Below are positions 10,729 to 20,643 of a stretch of 64,000 nt of DNA, one piece after another. The stretch's first letter is position 1; each line of letters starts with the position of its first letter. The stretch is from Neostapfia colusana (lineage: Eukaryota; Streptophyta; Magnoliopsida; Poales; Poaceae): assembly GCA_030760725.1 (NCBI GenBank), contig JASWHV010000008.1, positions 58,751,671-58,815,670 on the forward strand. Direction: 5' to 3'. Under the pieces are notes generated by a model. That model was not told where the DNA came from, did not search any database, and saw only the letters and a list, made by a program, of their open reading frames with translations. The position numbers were made by a program, and so were the translations under genes.

Positions 10729-11666
10729 TTGCTTCCTATTACTCCTGCTGAAATTGTACATTTGGAGAAAAGTAAAACACGTGATGATAAGGCAACAAAA
10801 TCACTAGACTCTGAAAAACAGCAAGTAATTAAGTTAAAATCACCTTCGCTGCTCACAACTAAATCTGACCTTGCTGATTTATTTAATACCAAGGGGATGT
10901 ACTATGCTTTAGTATGCAAAGAAGCCATGTTTTCGATTCATGAAGTGTCCATTGCATTGCCCCCTGCTGTCGCTAACCTTTTGCAGGATTTTGCGGATGT
11001 GTTTCCCCCCGAGATACCCCCTGGATTACCACCTATGAGGGGCATTGAACATAAGATCGTCTTGATTCCAGGGGCAAGTTTGCCAAATTGTGTGGCGTAC
11101 AGGGCGAATCCGGAAGAGACAAGGGAAATTCAGCGACAAGTTCAAGATCTTTTGAACAGCGGGTATATTCGTGAAAGCCTTAGTCCTTGTTCTGTTCCTG
11201 TTCTTTTGGTTCCTAAGAAAGATGGTAGCTGGCGCATGTGTGCTGATTGTAGAGCGATTAATAACATCACCATTCGATATTGTTTCCTATTTCTCGCTTA
11301 GATGACATGCTTGATGAATTGAGTGGTGCTATTATTTTCACAAAAATTGACTTGCGTAGTGGTTACCACCAAATTAGAATGGCACTAGGAGATGAATGGA
11401 AAACTGCATTTAAAACCAAGTTTGGACTTTATGAGTGGTTAGTCATGCCTTTTGGTTTAACTAATGCACCTAGCACTTTTATGCGATTAATGAACGAGGT
11501 TTTACGTGCTTTTATTGGAAAATTTGTGGTGGTTTACTTCGATGATATCCTCATTTACAGCAAGTCATATGACGAATATCTTAATCATTTACGTGCTGTT
11601 TTCAATGTCTTGAGAGACGCACGTTTGTTTGGTAACCTCAAAAAGTGCGTCTTTTGTACCAATTGA
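10729..11666 (+). pseudogene. Ty3-A reverse transcriptase
   Basis: RNA-directed DNA polymerase domain. Conserved blocks are visible in order: VPKKDGSWRMCADCRAIN, then after a frameshift near 11280 KIDLRSGYHQIRM, MPFGLTNAPSTFMRLM, and the catalytic YFDDILIYSKS. A stop at about 11666 in CVFCTN and a further frameshift interrupt the link to RNase H. The linker EIPPGLPPMRGIEHKI at the start is the usual Ty3 text before RT. Confidence 0.85.
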
Positions 11667-12330
11667 GTTTCGTTTCTTGGATATGTCGTTTGTTTCATCG
11701 CAGGGAATTGAGATGGATGAGGCAAAAATTGTGGTGATCACTAGCTGGCCAACTCAATCGACCGTCACGCAGGTGCGCAGTTTTCTTGGTCTTGCAGGTT
11801 TTTATCGACGCTTTGTGTGGGATTTTAGCACCATTGCAGCACCTCTACATGAAGTGACGAAGAAGGGAGTGCAGTTTCGATGGGGCGAACAGCAGCAACA
11901 AGCTTTTGATGTTCTCAAATCAAAGCTTACACAAGCACCATTGCTACAACTTCCTGATTTTGACAAGACATTTGAGCTAGAATGTGATGCAAGCGGCATT
12001 GGTATTGGAGGTGTTCTCATACAAGGAGGTAAACCCGTTTGCATTCTTTAGTGAAAAATTGCATGGTCCTTCTTTGAATTATTCTACTTATGATAAGAAA
12101 TTGTATGCCTTAGTGCGAGTTCTACAAACTCGGCAACATTACCTGTGGTCTAAGGAGTTCGTCATACATTCCAATCATGAATCTTTGAAGTATCTTAAGT
12201 GTCAAACCAATCTGAATAAACGACATGCTAAATGGATTGAGTTCATAGAATCGTTTCAATATATCATTAAGCATAAGAAAGGGAAGGAGAATGTTATTAC
12301 AGATGCATTATCTAGACGTTACACCATGCT
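11629..12330 (+). pseudogene. Ty3-A RNase H
   Basis: It degrades the RNA strand of the hybrid during reverse transcription. FLGLAGFYRRFVWDFSTIAA precedes the domain, whose first catalytic Asp is in FELECDASGIGIGGVL. After a frameshift near 12030 the text continues with FFSEKLHGPSLNYSTYDKKL and HSNHESLKYLK (the usual third catalytic motif YTDHxSL has become HSNHESL, with Asp lost). It ends with ENVITDALSRR. Confidence 0.8.
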
Positions 12331-12379
12331 ATCCCAACTTGATCATAAAATAGTTGGTTTGGAAACAATAAAAGGATTA

Positions 12380-13908
12380 TATCCTACTGATTTGGACTTT
12401 AAAGATGACTTTGAAAATTATACAGAAGGAAGAACTTGGAATAAATATGTACTACGGGAGGGCCTCCTCTATCGTGCTAACAAGTTATGTGTTTCTGCTA
12501 GTTCCGTTCGCCTATTACTTTTGCAGGAAGCCTATGGAGGAGGTTTGATGGGACATTTTGAAGTGACGAAAACTGAGGACGTGCTGGCCACACACTTCTT
12601 TTGGCCAAAGATGAGATGTGATGTCGAGCGCTACGTGTCATGATGCACTACTTGCAATAAAGCTAAGTCTCGACTTAACCCACATGGTCTTTATATGCCT
12701 CTTCCTGTTCCTAGTGTACCTTGGCAGGATATTCCCATGGATTTTATTTTGGGATTGCCTAGGACTAAGAGGGGGAGGGATAGTATTTTTATGGTTGTTG
12801 ATCGTTTCTCCAAAATAGCACATTTTATACCTTGCCATAAGAATGATAATGCCTCACACATTGCTGATTTATTTATGACAGAAATTATTCGTTTACATGG
12901 TGTGCCAAATACCATTGTTTCTGATCGTGATGCAAAATTTTTAAGTCATTTTTGGAGAACTTTGTGGTATAGATTGGGAACCAAGCTGCTGTTTTCAACC
13001 ACATGTCACCCACAAACCGATGGACAAACTGAGGTAGTAAATCGTACTCTATCCACATGTTGCAGGCTGTTTTAAAAACAAATTTAAAGGGTTGGGAGGA
13101 TTGTTTACCACATATAGAATTTGCTTACAACAGGCCAGTTCACTCTACTACAAAGGTAAGCCCATTTAAGATAGTGTATGGTTTCAATCCCCGTGCTCCT
13201 ATTGATTTATTACCTTTGTCTCCTTCTAAAACTATAAATTTAGATGCTACACAACGATCTGAATTCATTCTTAAGATGCATGAAACTACAAAGAAAAATA
13301 TTGAAAGGATGAATGAGAAGTATAGAATTTCTGGTAGTAAAGGTAGAAAACAAGTAAAACTTGAACCAGGGGACTTGGTATGGCTACATTTGAGAAAAGA
13401 ACGATTCCCTCACTTGATAAAATCTAAACTTATGCCACGAGCTACTGGTCCTTTTAAGATTGTTGAAAAGATCAATGACAATGCATATAAGCTTGAGTTG
13501 CCTCCGGATTTTGGGGTTAGTCCCACATTTAACATTTCAGGTTTACGACCATTCTTGGGAGAAGAAGATGATCTTGAGTCGAGGACGACTCCGATTCAAG
13601 AGGGGGAGGATGATGAGGACACCACAATAGTGGGTACTCACATTGATATACAAGGACCAATCACAAGAGCACGAGCACGGTTACTAAATCAGCAGGTGAA
13701 CTCGCTCCTAACTTCCTACCCATGTGAGTTTGAGAATGGATTGCTATTTAATGATTTAATTGTTATTAGGAACCATGGACATGATCAACAAGTAAAGGGA
13801 GAAGGATTTGGGGACGTGGAGAACCAGATGGGACGTCTACAAGTTGATGGAAACAGTCGCCAACTCGGACTCGAGTTCAGCTCGGAGTCCAGGAGCAGTC
13901 CATCTTAA
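12380..13908 (+). pseudogene. Ty3-A integrase, running into the 3' LTR
   Basis: It inserts the cDNA copy. The HHCC zinc region is visible (GHFEVTKTEDVL, then CTTCNKAKSR after a TGA at about 12640). The catalytic triad is present: Asp in PMDFILGLPRTKRG, Asp in IVSDRDAKFLSHFW, Glu in DGQTEVVNRTLS. After a frameshift near 13060 come WEDCLPHIEFAYNRPVHSTT and the GPY/F-like C-terminus with MPRATGPFKIVEKINDNAYK. The last 100 residues (GPITRARARLLNQQV onward) are encoded inside the 3' LTR. No canonical chromodomain is seen, which fits CRM-type elements. Confidence 0.82.
13598..13610 (+). other. Polypurine tract of Ty3-A
   Basis: AAGAGGGGGAGGA directly precedes the 3' LTR; this is the usual plus-strand primer. 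Confidence 0.85.
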
Positions 13909-14474
13909 AACAGACACCCAGAATGCATACGGACTCCGTTTTTGACGTTCTACATATGCATGGAAATATGAGAAGATAAACTTTCCAATGGTTCTGGTCC
14001 CACATTAAAATTCGCCAGGAGTAAATGGGAATTGTCGAAACAATTCGAATTCGGAGTTCTGTCCGGTGTTGCACCACCGTATCGGGCTTTTGGGCCTTGT
14101 ATCCCGTATGAGTCCATTAGGGATGCATCTAAGGGTTTTATGGATGAACCCTAGCCTTTAAATACTGCAACCGCCGGCCATATTTGGTGGGTTTTGCTTA
14201 GATTAAACACTTTCGCCGTTCTACGGTTTGTGAGACCCCAATTTCGCAATTTTGGATTGCATCTTCATCGTTCTTGCTTGTGTTCTCGGTTGCACCTGCA
14301 GGGATAGCCTTCTTGGCGAGGTCAAGCGTGTGAAGCACGGTTGATAACCAACGGAGCAGTGGTGTAGTGATTGCAGGGGTATTCGGGTCTGCTCGAGTGC
14401 CTCGGATCATCAACGTCGAGATCTCCACTTCAATCGACCTACCTTTCGGAAGATCGGGCCTAAACTACTCATCA
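13611..14474 (+). repeat. 3' LTR of Ty3-A
   Basis: 864 bp from TGATGAGGAC to ACTACTCATCA. It differs from the 5' LTR by scattered substitutions and contains the last 100 codons of the integrase frame. Confidence 0.88.
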
Positions 14475-14830
14475 GTTCGAGGATCCTCGGTAGCCTCTGG
14501 TTCAATTACTTGTAGCATCTCATCCATCCAATCAACCCCCGTGTTTTCATCATCCTCTTGCACTTCTTATATGACTTGAGAAGCTGTCTCGCAGTGAAAG
14601 CTCCACATCTCATAATGTGACATGTAACCTTTTCAATGTAAGTGTATCGAGAGAGTCATTTTATCAAACCACTTTGTGTTTCGGCATTTCGTACATGGGC
14701 AACACGAAAAAGCTTGATCTACAAAAGTATTTGTCTTTGCGAACCATTCATCTGAGTGACCACCTTTATTGTTCCAACCAGTATACATCCAACTATGGTC
14801 TTCACCCATGTTTGAGGCTACAGATTAAAG
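14475..14830 (-). pseudogene. CACTA-1 transposase-associated N-terminal domain
   Basis: The minus strand reads DHSWMYTGWNNKGGHSDEWF, then AFSCCPCTKCRNTKWFDKMT and LSIHLHLKRLHVT. This matches the transposase-associated domain at the start of TNP2 proteins (SWMY near the N-terminus, Cys-rich CPCxKC, and His in the HLH segment). Stops occur after about 70 codons. The likely start is near 14815-14830; upstream sequence is non-coding. Confidence 0.75.
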
Positions 14831-15238
14831 GTAGGAAAAATATCGTTAATTTATACTTTACTATATGTCACGACCCTACTTCTATTGGGACGGATAGGTC
14901 ATAAACCCACCCAAGAGTGACTGAGAGGAACGTGCTTCTGTCGAGACGCCAGGTCCGAATCTAGACAAAATTTCGGCAGCATAACTCCGTTGTTCTCCAA
15001 CTGCACACCCGATAATGGTGCAGTGGAGAACATTACGGTTACACCATCGAAATATCATCTGGATTCAGACCCATCTCTCGTCATAGGCATATGCCCCCTT
15101 GGTCATTTCCAGGCTGTCCAAAAAGGAACAATTCCGAACCTACCCGGGTCACATGCTTAACGCATGTGAGATGGGCCGGTTCAAAATGGGTGATGCATAT
15201 TCTAAAGGTTTACGTTACTCGTTCATTTTTGAGTAATT

Positions 15239-15278
<40 letters not shown>

Positions 15279-15764
15279 GGTAAAGAACAAAAGAGAGAGA
15301 GCGGGGGGAGAAAAATAGGGGTGACCGTCAATGCGCGGGTCTGCGTCCATGCCACGGTTTTTAAGTCAACTAATCGACCCTAGTCGCCTTAGGGCTCACT
15401 AGGGTGACCAGGTCTACTAGTCGTCGACAAGGGTGACTAGTCGACCCTAGTAGACCCCTACTCGAGCCCCTAGTCGTCCAGGGTTTGTTTAGCCCTGATC
15501 GGCCGACTAGTCGGACGCCTAGTTTTCTAGTCGCCCTGATCGCGTCTTTGTCCCTGATCGACCGTCAGCGACCGATATGGACGACTAACTGAGACTTAGC
15601 ATCCCAGCAGGGGCGCGAGGAGCGCGGCTTAGCATCCGAACAGGAGGTACACATAGCGCCGGTGCCAACGAGTGCTTGGCGTTCTCACTGGTTTTGTTCG
15701 CTTTCGTGCCCGCCTTGACGGTTCTCATACTAATTACTGTCCTAAATAACATATTATACGTGCT
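14831..15764. other. Low-information interval with a GA microsatellite and a CTAGTCG-rich block
   Basis: No gene recognised. 15242-15272 is an uninterrupted GA run. Between about 15360 and 15560 the motif CTAGTCG or its complement recurs many times (for example the palindrome cgactagtcg near 15512), suggesting an end of an unidentified DNA transposon. The rest shows nothing I can name. Confidence 0.4.
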
Positions 15765-15914
15765 CTCATAATGGTGTAGTTGCTGTCTTGTAGTTGTTGC
15801 CGACTTCCTTCATGTTAGCAGCTGTCACATCTTCGTTTGATAACACAACAAAGGGCTTGAAGACTTTCTCCCAGATATCAAAACCTTACGCCTGAATGTA
15901 AGACTCCATCTGAG
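15765..15914 (-). pseudogene. Ty1-copia gag fragment, distal part (split by Ty3-2)
   Basis: The minus strand reads QMESYIQA, a stop, GFDIWEKVFKPFVVLSNEDV and TAANMKEVGNNYK. This resembles the UBN2-type Gag of copia elements. It continues the fragment at 28603-28690, from which it is separated by Ty3-2 and its CCTTC duplication. The left end is lost near 15750. Confidence 0.55.
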
Positions 15915-16327
15915 CCTTCTGTAACACCCCAAAAATCTGGTTAAGACCCTAAATCATGTTAAGAGTGGAATTTAAAAATTTTTGGACGTGTTGCATGTTT
16001 TGCAAAAATTCAAATTCAAACTGGAATTCAAATTAAACTCAAAACAGAAAAGAAATAGAAAAAGAAAAAGGAAAACGGAAAAAAAACCGGCCAGTGGGCC
16101 GAAACCCACCAGCCGGCCCAACCAGCCCCCCCGCGCCAGCCCGCAGCTGCGCGCGCCTTTTCCTCCCACTGACAGGCGGGGCCCGCCAGCCCTTCTTCTA
16201 CCTCGCGCCCGCGCCGGGATTCTTTCACCCCGAATCAAAACCGACCCGGATTCCTGCGCATCCCCACCGAATTCCGTTCGTAGGCGACGCGAACTCGATC
16301 TAAACCACCCCGCCGCCCTCCTCCATC

Positions 16328-16335
16328 TATAAAAA
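16328..16335 (+). promoter_or_regulatory. TATA box of the Ty3-2 5' LTR
   Basis: TATAAAAA in GC-rich surroundings; the same text occurs in the 3' LTR at 25565-25572. Transcription is predicted to start about 30 nt downstream. Confidence 0.6.
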
Positions 16336-16601
16336 CCCGACCTCGTTCTGTTTTTCCCACGCGATCCACCGATTTTACTCCGGTTAGAAACCGAGCCTTC
16401 TCCGGTGAATTCTGGCCGATCTAAGCTCGGAAATTCCGATCTAACTCGCTGGTCTTGATCCACCGCCTCCGGGGAACCCTGCAGGTGCAGAAAACTCGGT
16501 GACTTGCAGTTCAAACACAGCGCTGACGAGCCTCGCCGTGGTTTCAATTTGGACCTCGTCGCCGACCGCCTTCCAGGACCTCCGAGCTCAAGAAAACCCC
16601 C

Positions 16602-16610
16602 GAGGTGAGA
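16602..16610 (+). promoter_or_regulatory. Predicted 5' splice donor in the Ty3-2 LTR
   Basis: GAG|GTGAGA, about 240 nt after the expected transcription start. It is conserved in the 3' LTR (25843) and in Ty3-1 (3735). Acceptors at 19562-19563 and 20644-20645 abut the ATG codons of the leader ORF and gag. Confidence 0.5.
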
Positions 16611-19347
16611 TCCCCGACCTATCCTCCACCGATCTATGCCATAAGATCACAGTTCTAGAAAGAATTCTCGAAGATCCGAAATCTCCGGCGAGATCGCCGC
16701 TTCTCGCCGCCGTGCGCCGCCGGCAGCGTCGCCCACGCTCGGTTAGAGCAACGTGGCCGCTTGTGCGCCGTCTATTTTAAATCGCACGGTAGACTTTAAA
16801 TCCCCCCGTACCGGTTCGACGTTATAATCTCAGCCGTCTATTTTAAATCGGACGGTCCACGTCAGCCCCGCGTTATAAAGACTGGAATTCTTACGCGCTA
16901 CCCCCTGGGGTTCTCGGGAAATAAGAGCTAGCCCCGGAAACTTCTGATCTAGCCCCTGGAACCTCAGAAAATCATGTAAATTCATTTAAAAATCAGTTTT
17001 AACCCCTGAACTTAACAAAAATTAGGAAAAACTCCTCTGTTATGTATAGCTAGACCCCTGAAAATTGTTAAAATAAAATTATAGACCCTGTAGTGGGGTG
17101 ATTTTACCTTTTTAGCCCTGTTTATTATTTAATTTAGGAAAATTTAATATGTGGCTAGTATTTAAAAAGAGGGACAAACATATTGTCATAATTAAATTAA
17201 AAACTTTCTCAGTATTTAGAAAACTTTGGAGTGAGATAAAAATATATTTTGGGCTGAAATGAATCTGTTTAATTTATTATTCATATTTAGGGACACATTT
17301 TTAAGTAAAGAATTGTTCTGGAAAATAGGGAAGATAATTGTAAAATAGTTTACATCAGAGGCAAAGGTCAAAAATATATTATTAAATATTTTAGATCAGA
17401 ACCTATTCTGTTTAGATGAGGTGTCTTACTATTTTCATAATAAAGTTCACATTTAGGTATAGGAAATAAATCTGAAAATATAGCAAACTATGTATGAATA
17501 ACTAGAAAATGATAAATGAAGTTTCTAAAATCCAAAGAATTCAGTTTAGTGTTGGTAGAAGGTCTGAAGACACATATGGGGTAGGAAAATTCCTTCCATG
17601 CACACTTGGTAGCTAAAAGGTGTAGTAATTGAATATAAGGAATTTATTTAAATTGGAAACTCATATATATAGTATATAAGTATAAATGTGAACAGAAAAG
17701 TAGGAATCATATACACATGATTAAAAGTGCATGCAAGCCACAAATCAACACACATAGAGTAACCACAACACATATAATGGTGAATGACTTTCATAAATAT
17801 GAATGTGTGGTTTGTATGAAGTGGAAGTGTGAACTATGTCTTATGGATTGTTGTTTTTCTTTTGCTATGTGTGATGGTATGATGTAGAACCTGCTCAAGA
17901 GCAAGTTATTCCTTTCCAAGATCAGGACTACCCATTTCAAGAGCAGCAGGAAGGAGGCAAGTGTCCTTGACCACTTTGATCCTATACTAGGATGTGTAGA
18001 TAGAATTATTTGCATTGTCAAACGAAATATGAAACCCATGCTAGGAAGTTTCCCTAGAATTACATTACCCTATTTCCTTGTAGCTTGGGTTGGGATTTAT
18101 TTTATCGTGTCATTTATTATTATGCATATGCTTAGCCATGCTTAGAATGGGATATTTGGGATATGAGATCATCAGTTTATTTTACCATACTCTTGAATGA
18201 GATATTGTGAGTTATGTAGAGGTAGGGATCAAGGCAAGTTGGATGTTTTGGTTGTGTGCTGGGTGCACGAGACTCGGGTTTGTGTTTAGTACTTGCCTGG
18301 ATCCTAAGGACCGGTTCATGGAGCATGTAACCTGGCTTTACAGTGCCAACCACATGCTGAGATGGGGTAGCTTGGCCAATTAATTAGGTGTATCCCCGGC
18401 GTAGTATGGGTGTGTTGGATGGTGCGGGGAGTAGGTGTCAGCTGGACTACCATATGAACCGCAAGGCTCAAGAGGGGGCCACTGCAGCGGGGTTGGAGCC
18501 TCTTGTATGCTGTTAGGGGTGAAACCTCAGTGGGCCCACGCTCGTCGGGAATCCCTTTGTAAAGGCTTCTTAGTGATCTCCTGGCTACACACCTGGGAAG
18601 TGTGAATGTGGTTCGTAGCCACTGGCATAATGGAGGTTCTTTTAGTCCACCCTGCAACGGGGGATGAAATCACTACATGTGGGTACAGTGGTACAAACTC
18701 TGCAGAGTCAAAACTGTCATGACAGCCGTGCTCACGGTCAAGAGCGGCTTGGACTTATTCATGATTAGAGGACGATGACTTTGGAAGTTGTGGATGTTAA
18801 GCGGGGATGATGTTATGGTTATTTGATTATGATGTTGGGTTGGGAGATTGGGACCATTTCACCTATGTAGTAATGTAGGTGCTTAATAAGCTAAGGTGAT
18901 AGGTATTAATTGTGTAGTGCTTTAACCATGAGTTCAACCTCCCCTTGTTCTAGTCATGCATGATATAATTTTCCCACACTTGCTAAGTACCATCGGTACT
19001 CAACCTTGCATATTTGTTGGTTTATATTGCTGCTCAGGTCAAGATAATGAGGTGATGTATAATGACCAAGACTTTGTCCCCGAAGAAGGTTTCTAGGTTC
19101 ATGGAGACCCCCGGGCAACTCCTGCAATAGAGCCCACAAGAATAATATTCCGCTGCTAGTTTATTTATTTGTGATGAACTATTTATCGTCCATCGAGACA
19201 TATGCTTTGTAAGACTTATTTATATTCGACACCTGGCTTGTAATAAATGATGCTTCACTATTTGTCATCACAGGTATGAGAAAATGATCCTGGCATACAT
19301 GTGATATTCACTCAGTTGTTCTTCGGAGAAACCGGGTGTGACAGAAG

Positions 19348-19364
19348 TGGTATCAGAGCCAGGG
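19348..19364 (+). other. Primer binding site of Ty3-2
   Basis: TGGTATCAGAGCCAGGG, 4 nt after the 5' LTR; initiator Met-tRNA type. Confidence 0.92.
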
Positions 19365-19563
19365 TTGCCCGTAGGAACATGGACCTAGGTAGAAATGAAC
19401 GTATTTAAGGGCCTTATTTTCTTAAAAACTATTTTTTTACAAGGTGTGTGTTGAAAAGTGTTATTTAATGAGTCACTTTCTTCATCTTATCCAAATTTTC
19501 ATTCAAAATAGGATTTTTGTTTAAAAGTTTATCGAACCTAAGTTTAAATGCTTTTTGTTTTAG

Positions 19564-20342
19564 ATGGTTCGCATGATTCGCACCGCTCGCAAGTCCACAG
19601 GAGGGAGAGTTCCCATAGTTGCCCTTGCTGAAAGAGAGGAGAGCCGTCCGGTGACGTACCTTTCCTACGGATTGGCAGTAGGAGGCTTGTTGCGCCGTCT
19701 TCGACGTATGCTCGAAGCCGCCGGCAATACGGGCAAGCTAATCATCCACTATAACTCCACCAGGACCCTCCGTGAGAAGAGGGAAGACTGGAGTTCAGAG
19801 ATGAGGATTATACACGAAAATCGGCTGCTTAAGATCCACCGCTCTCCAGCTTGTAGAGCGACACAGGTCGATGCGGAGAAAGATGTCACCTGGGAGGCCA
19901 TCACCTGCCAGAGTCACATCTATCGTCGCCACCTAGACAGGACTGAGTACATGTATGTCCTCCAGCGTGAGAGTGGACCACGGAGTACAAGTACCCGCCG
20001 GTGTAGCAAGGGACTTCTCATGAGCACATGGACTTGTGCTTGGAGGATGCTGCTATGCTCAGCACTCGACTGCAGGAGTGTCAACAAGAGCTTCAGGATG
20101 TCCGGGACACCCTGAAGGAAACGGAGGCGTTGCTGCGAGCCTGCTTAAGGGCGAGAGAAAGAGGAGATGGGAATGAACTGTGTGTCACCGTGAATGATAC
20201 ATGGACTCCTGACTCCCTAGATCGTCGGGCGATCAGGCGTCGTCGCACTTCTCCACCAGCGGCCTCCCCACCCAAAGCAGAGTCAGAAGGCAGCCGAAAT
20301 GATGAGGAAGATCCCGAGGAGCCAGCTCAAGAAAACGAGTAG
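19564..20342 (+). CDS. Leader ORF with a histone H3 tail-like N-terminus, coiled coil and acidic tail
   Basis: Not a known retroelement protein. Residues 1-17 read MVRMIRTARKSTGGRVP. Aligned from the first Met to plant H3, 13 of the first 22 positions match without gaps, including TARKSTGG; Lys9 and Ser10 keep their places, Lys4 is Ile/Val, Lys14 is Arg, and Leu20-Ala21 match. After residue 22 there is no histone fold. Seen instead are a basic segment (GLLRRLRRMLEAAG), WSSEMRIIHENRLLKIHRSP, and HLDRTEYMYVLQRESG. After a frame discontinuity near 19978-20028 come a coiled-coil stretch (STRLQECQQELQDVRDTLKE), RRAIRRRRTSPPAA and an acidic end (EEDPEEPAQENE). The ATG directly follows gttttAG. Possible roles (decoy for H3K9 readers or writers, partner of the element's chromodomain) are inference. 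Confidence 0.8.
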
Positions 20343-20643
20343 TGTAGAGTCCTTCCCTTAGCTAGCAAGATGTTGAATAGTCGAGTAGTTACGTTAAGTT
20401 AATGGTGTGTTAATGCTTGGTGTGTGACGTGAGTTGTGGAAGCCATGAGCAATTGTCCACAGCCTCGTCTTCAGATTGTTTTGCCCTGGTGTGTGAACCC
20501 ACAGAAATAATATTGCATTCATTTTTGTGTGAGAAATGAACCCTCAGAAAAGTATAACAAAGCTTCAACACTCCAAAGTACAAACAAATGAAAGTAGTAA
20601 GATGATACTAAATGCTTTCAAATTAACATTGGTTGATTCTGCC

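Larger units (their letters stand above)
6882..14474 (+). mobile_element. Ty3-A: CRM-like chromovirus, degenerate
   Basis: It has two 864-bp LTRs, a primer site, a 1.3-kb leader, gag, protease (DGG active site), RT, RNase H and integrase in the Ty3 order, and a polypurine tract. The integrase C-terminus runs into the 3' LTR (GPITRARARLL), a habit of CRM-type centromeric chromoviruses; the clade call is from memory. The flanks tttgg and gttcg do not form an exact target duplication. It lies in the CACTA-1 transposase, whose coding fragments continue on each side. Several frameshifts and stops make it non-autonomous. Confidence 0.85.
619..14830 (-). mobile_element. CACTA-1: decayed En/Spm-type transposon, split by two LTR retrotransposons
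   Basis: Minus-strand coding remnants appear in the order expected for a plant CACTA TNP2-type transposase: transposase-associated N-terminus (14475-14830), TNP2 core (6008-6881 and 2366-2896), DUF4218-like region (1490-2356) and DUF4216-like C-terminus (619-1362). The reading is interrupted by Ty3-A (6882-14474) and Ty3-1 (2932-6002). Removing these brings the fragments into co-linear order. Frameshifts and stops show it is non-functional. Neither terminal inverted repeat was found, so the stated limits are those of the coding remnants only. Confidence 0.8.
15920..19343 (+). repeat. 5' LTR of Ty3-2
   Basis: It runs from TGTAACACCCC to GGGTGTGACA. A TATA box (TATAAAAA, 16328-16335) is followed by a GC-rich transcribed region, a GTGAG donor at 16605, an AT-rich middle, and a module at about 18303-18785 that is shared with the Ty3-3 LTR. 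Confidence 0.93.

Noticed and set aside
6877..14479. Target-site duplication of Ty3-A
   Set aside because: The flanks tttgg and gttcg differ at two of five bases; I do not claim a duplication.
15972..16547. 191-codon minus-strand frame in the Ty3-2 LTR (repeated in the 3' LTR)
   Set aside because: Low-complexity Phe/Leu and Arg/Gly composition from an AAG-rich and GC-rich LTR stretch, antisense to the promoter, no motif.
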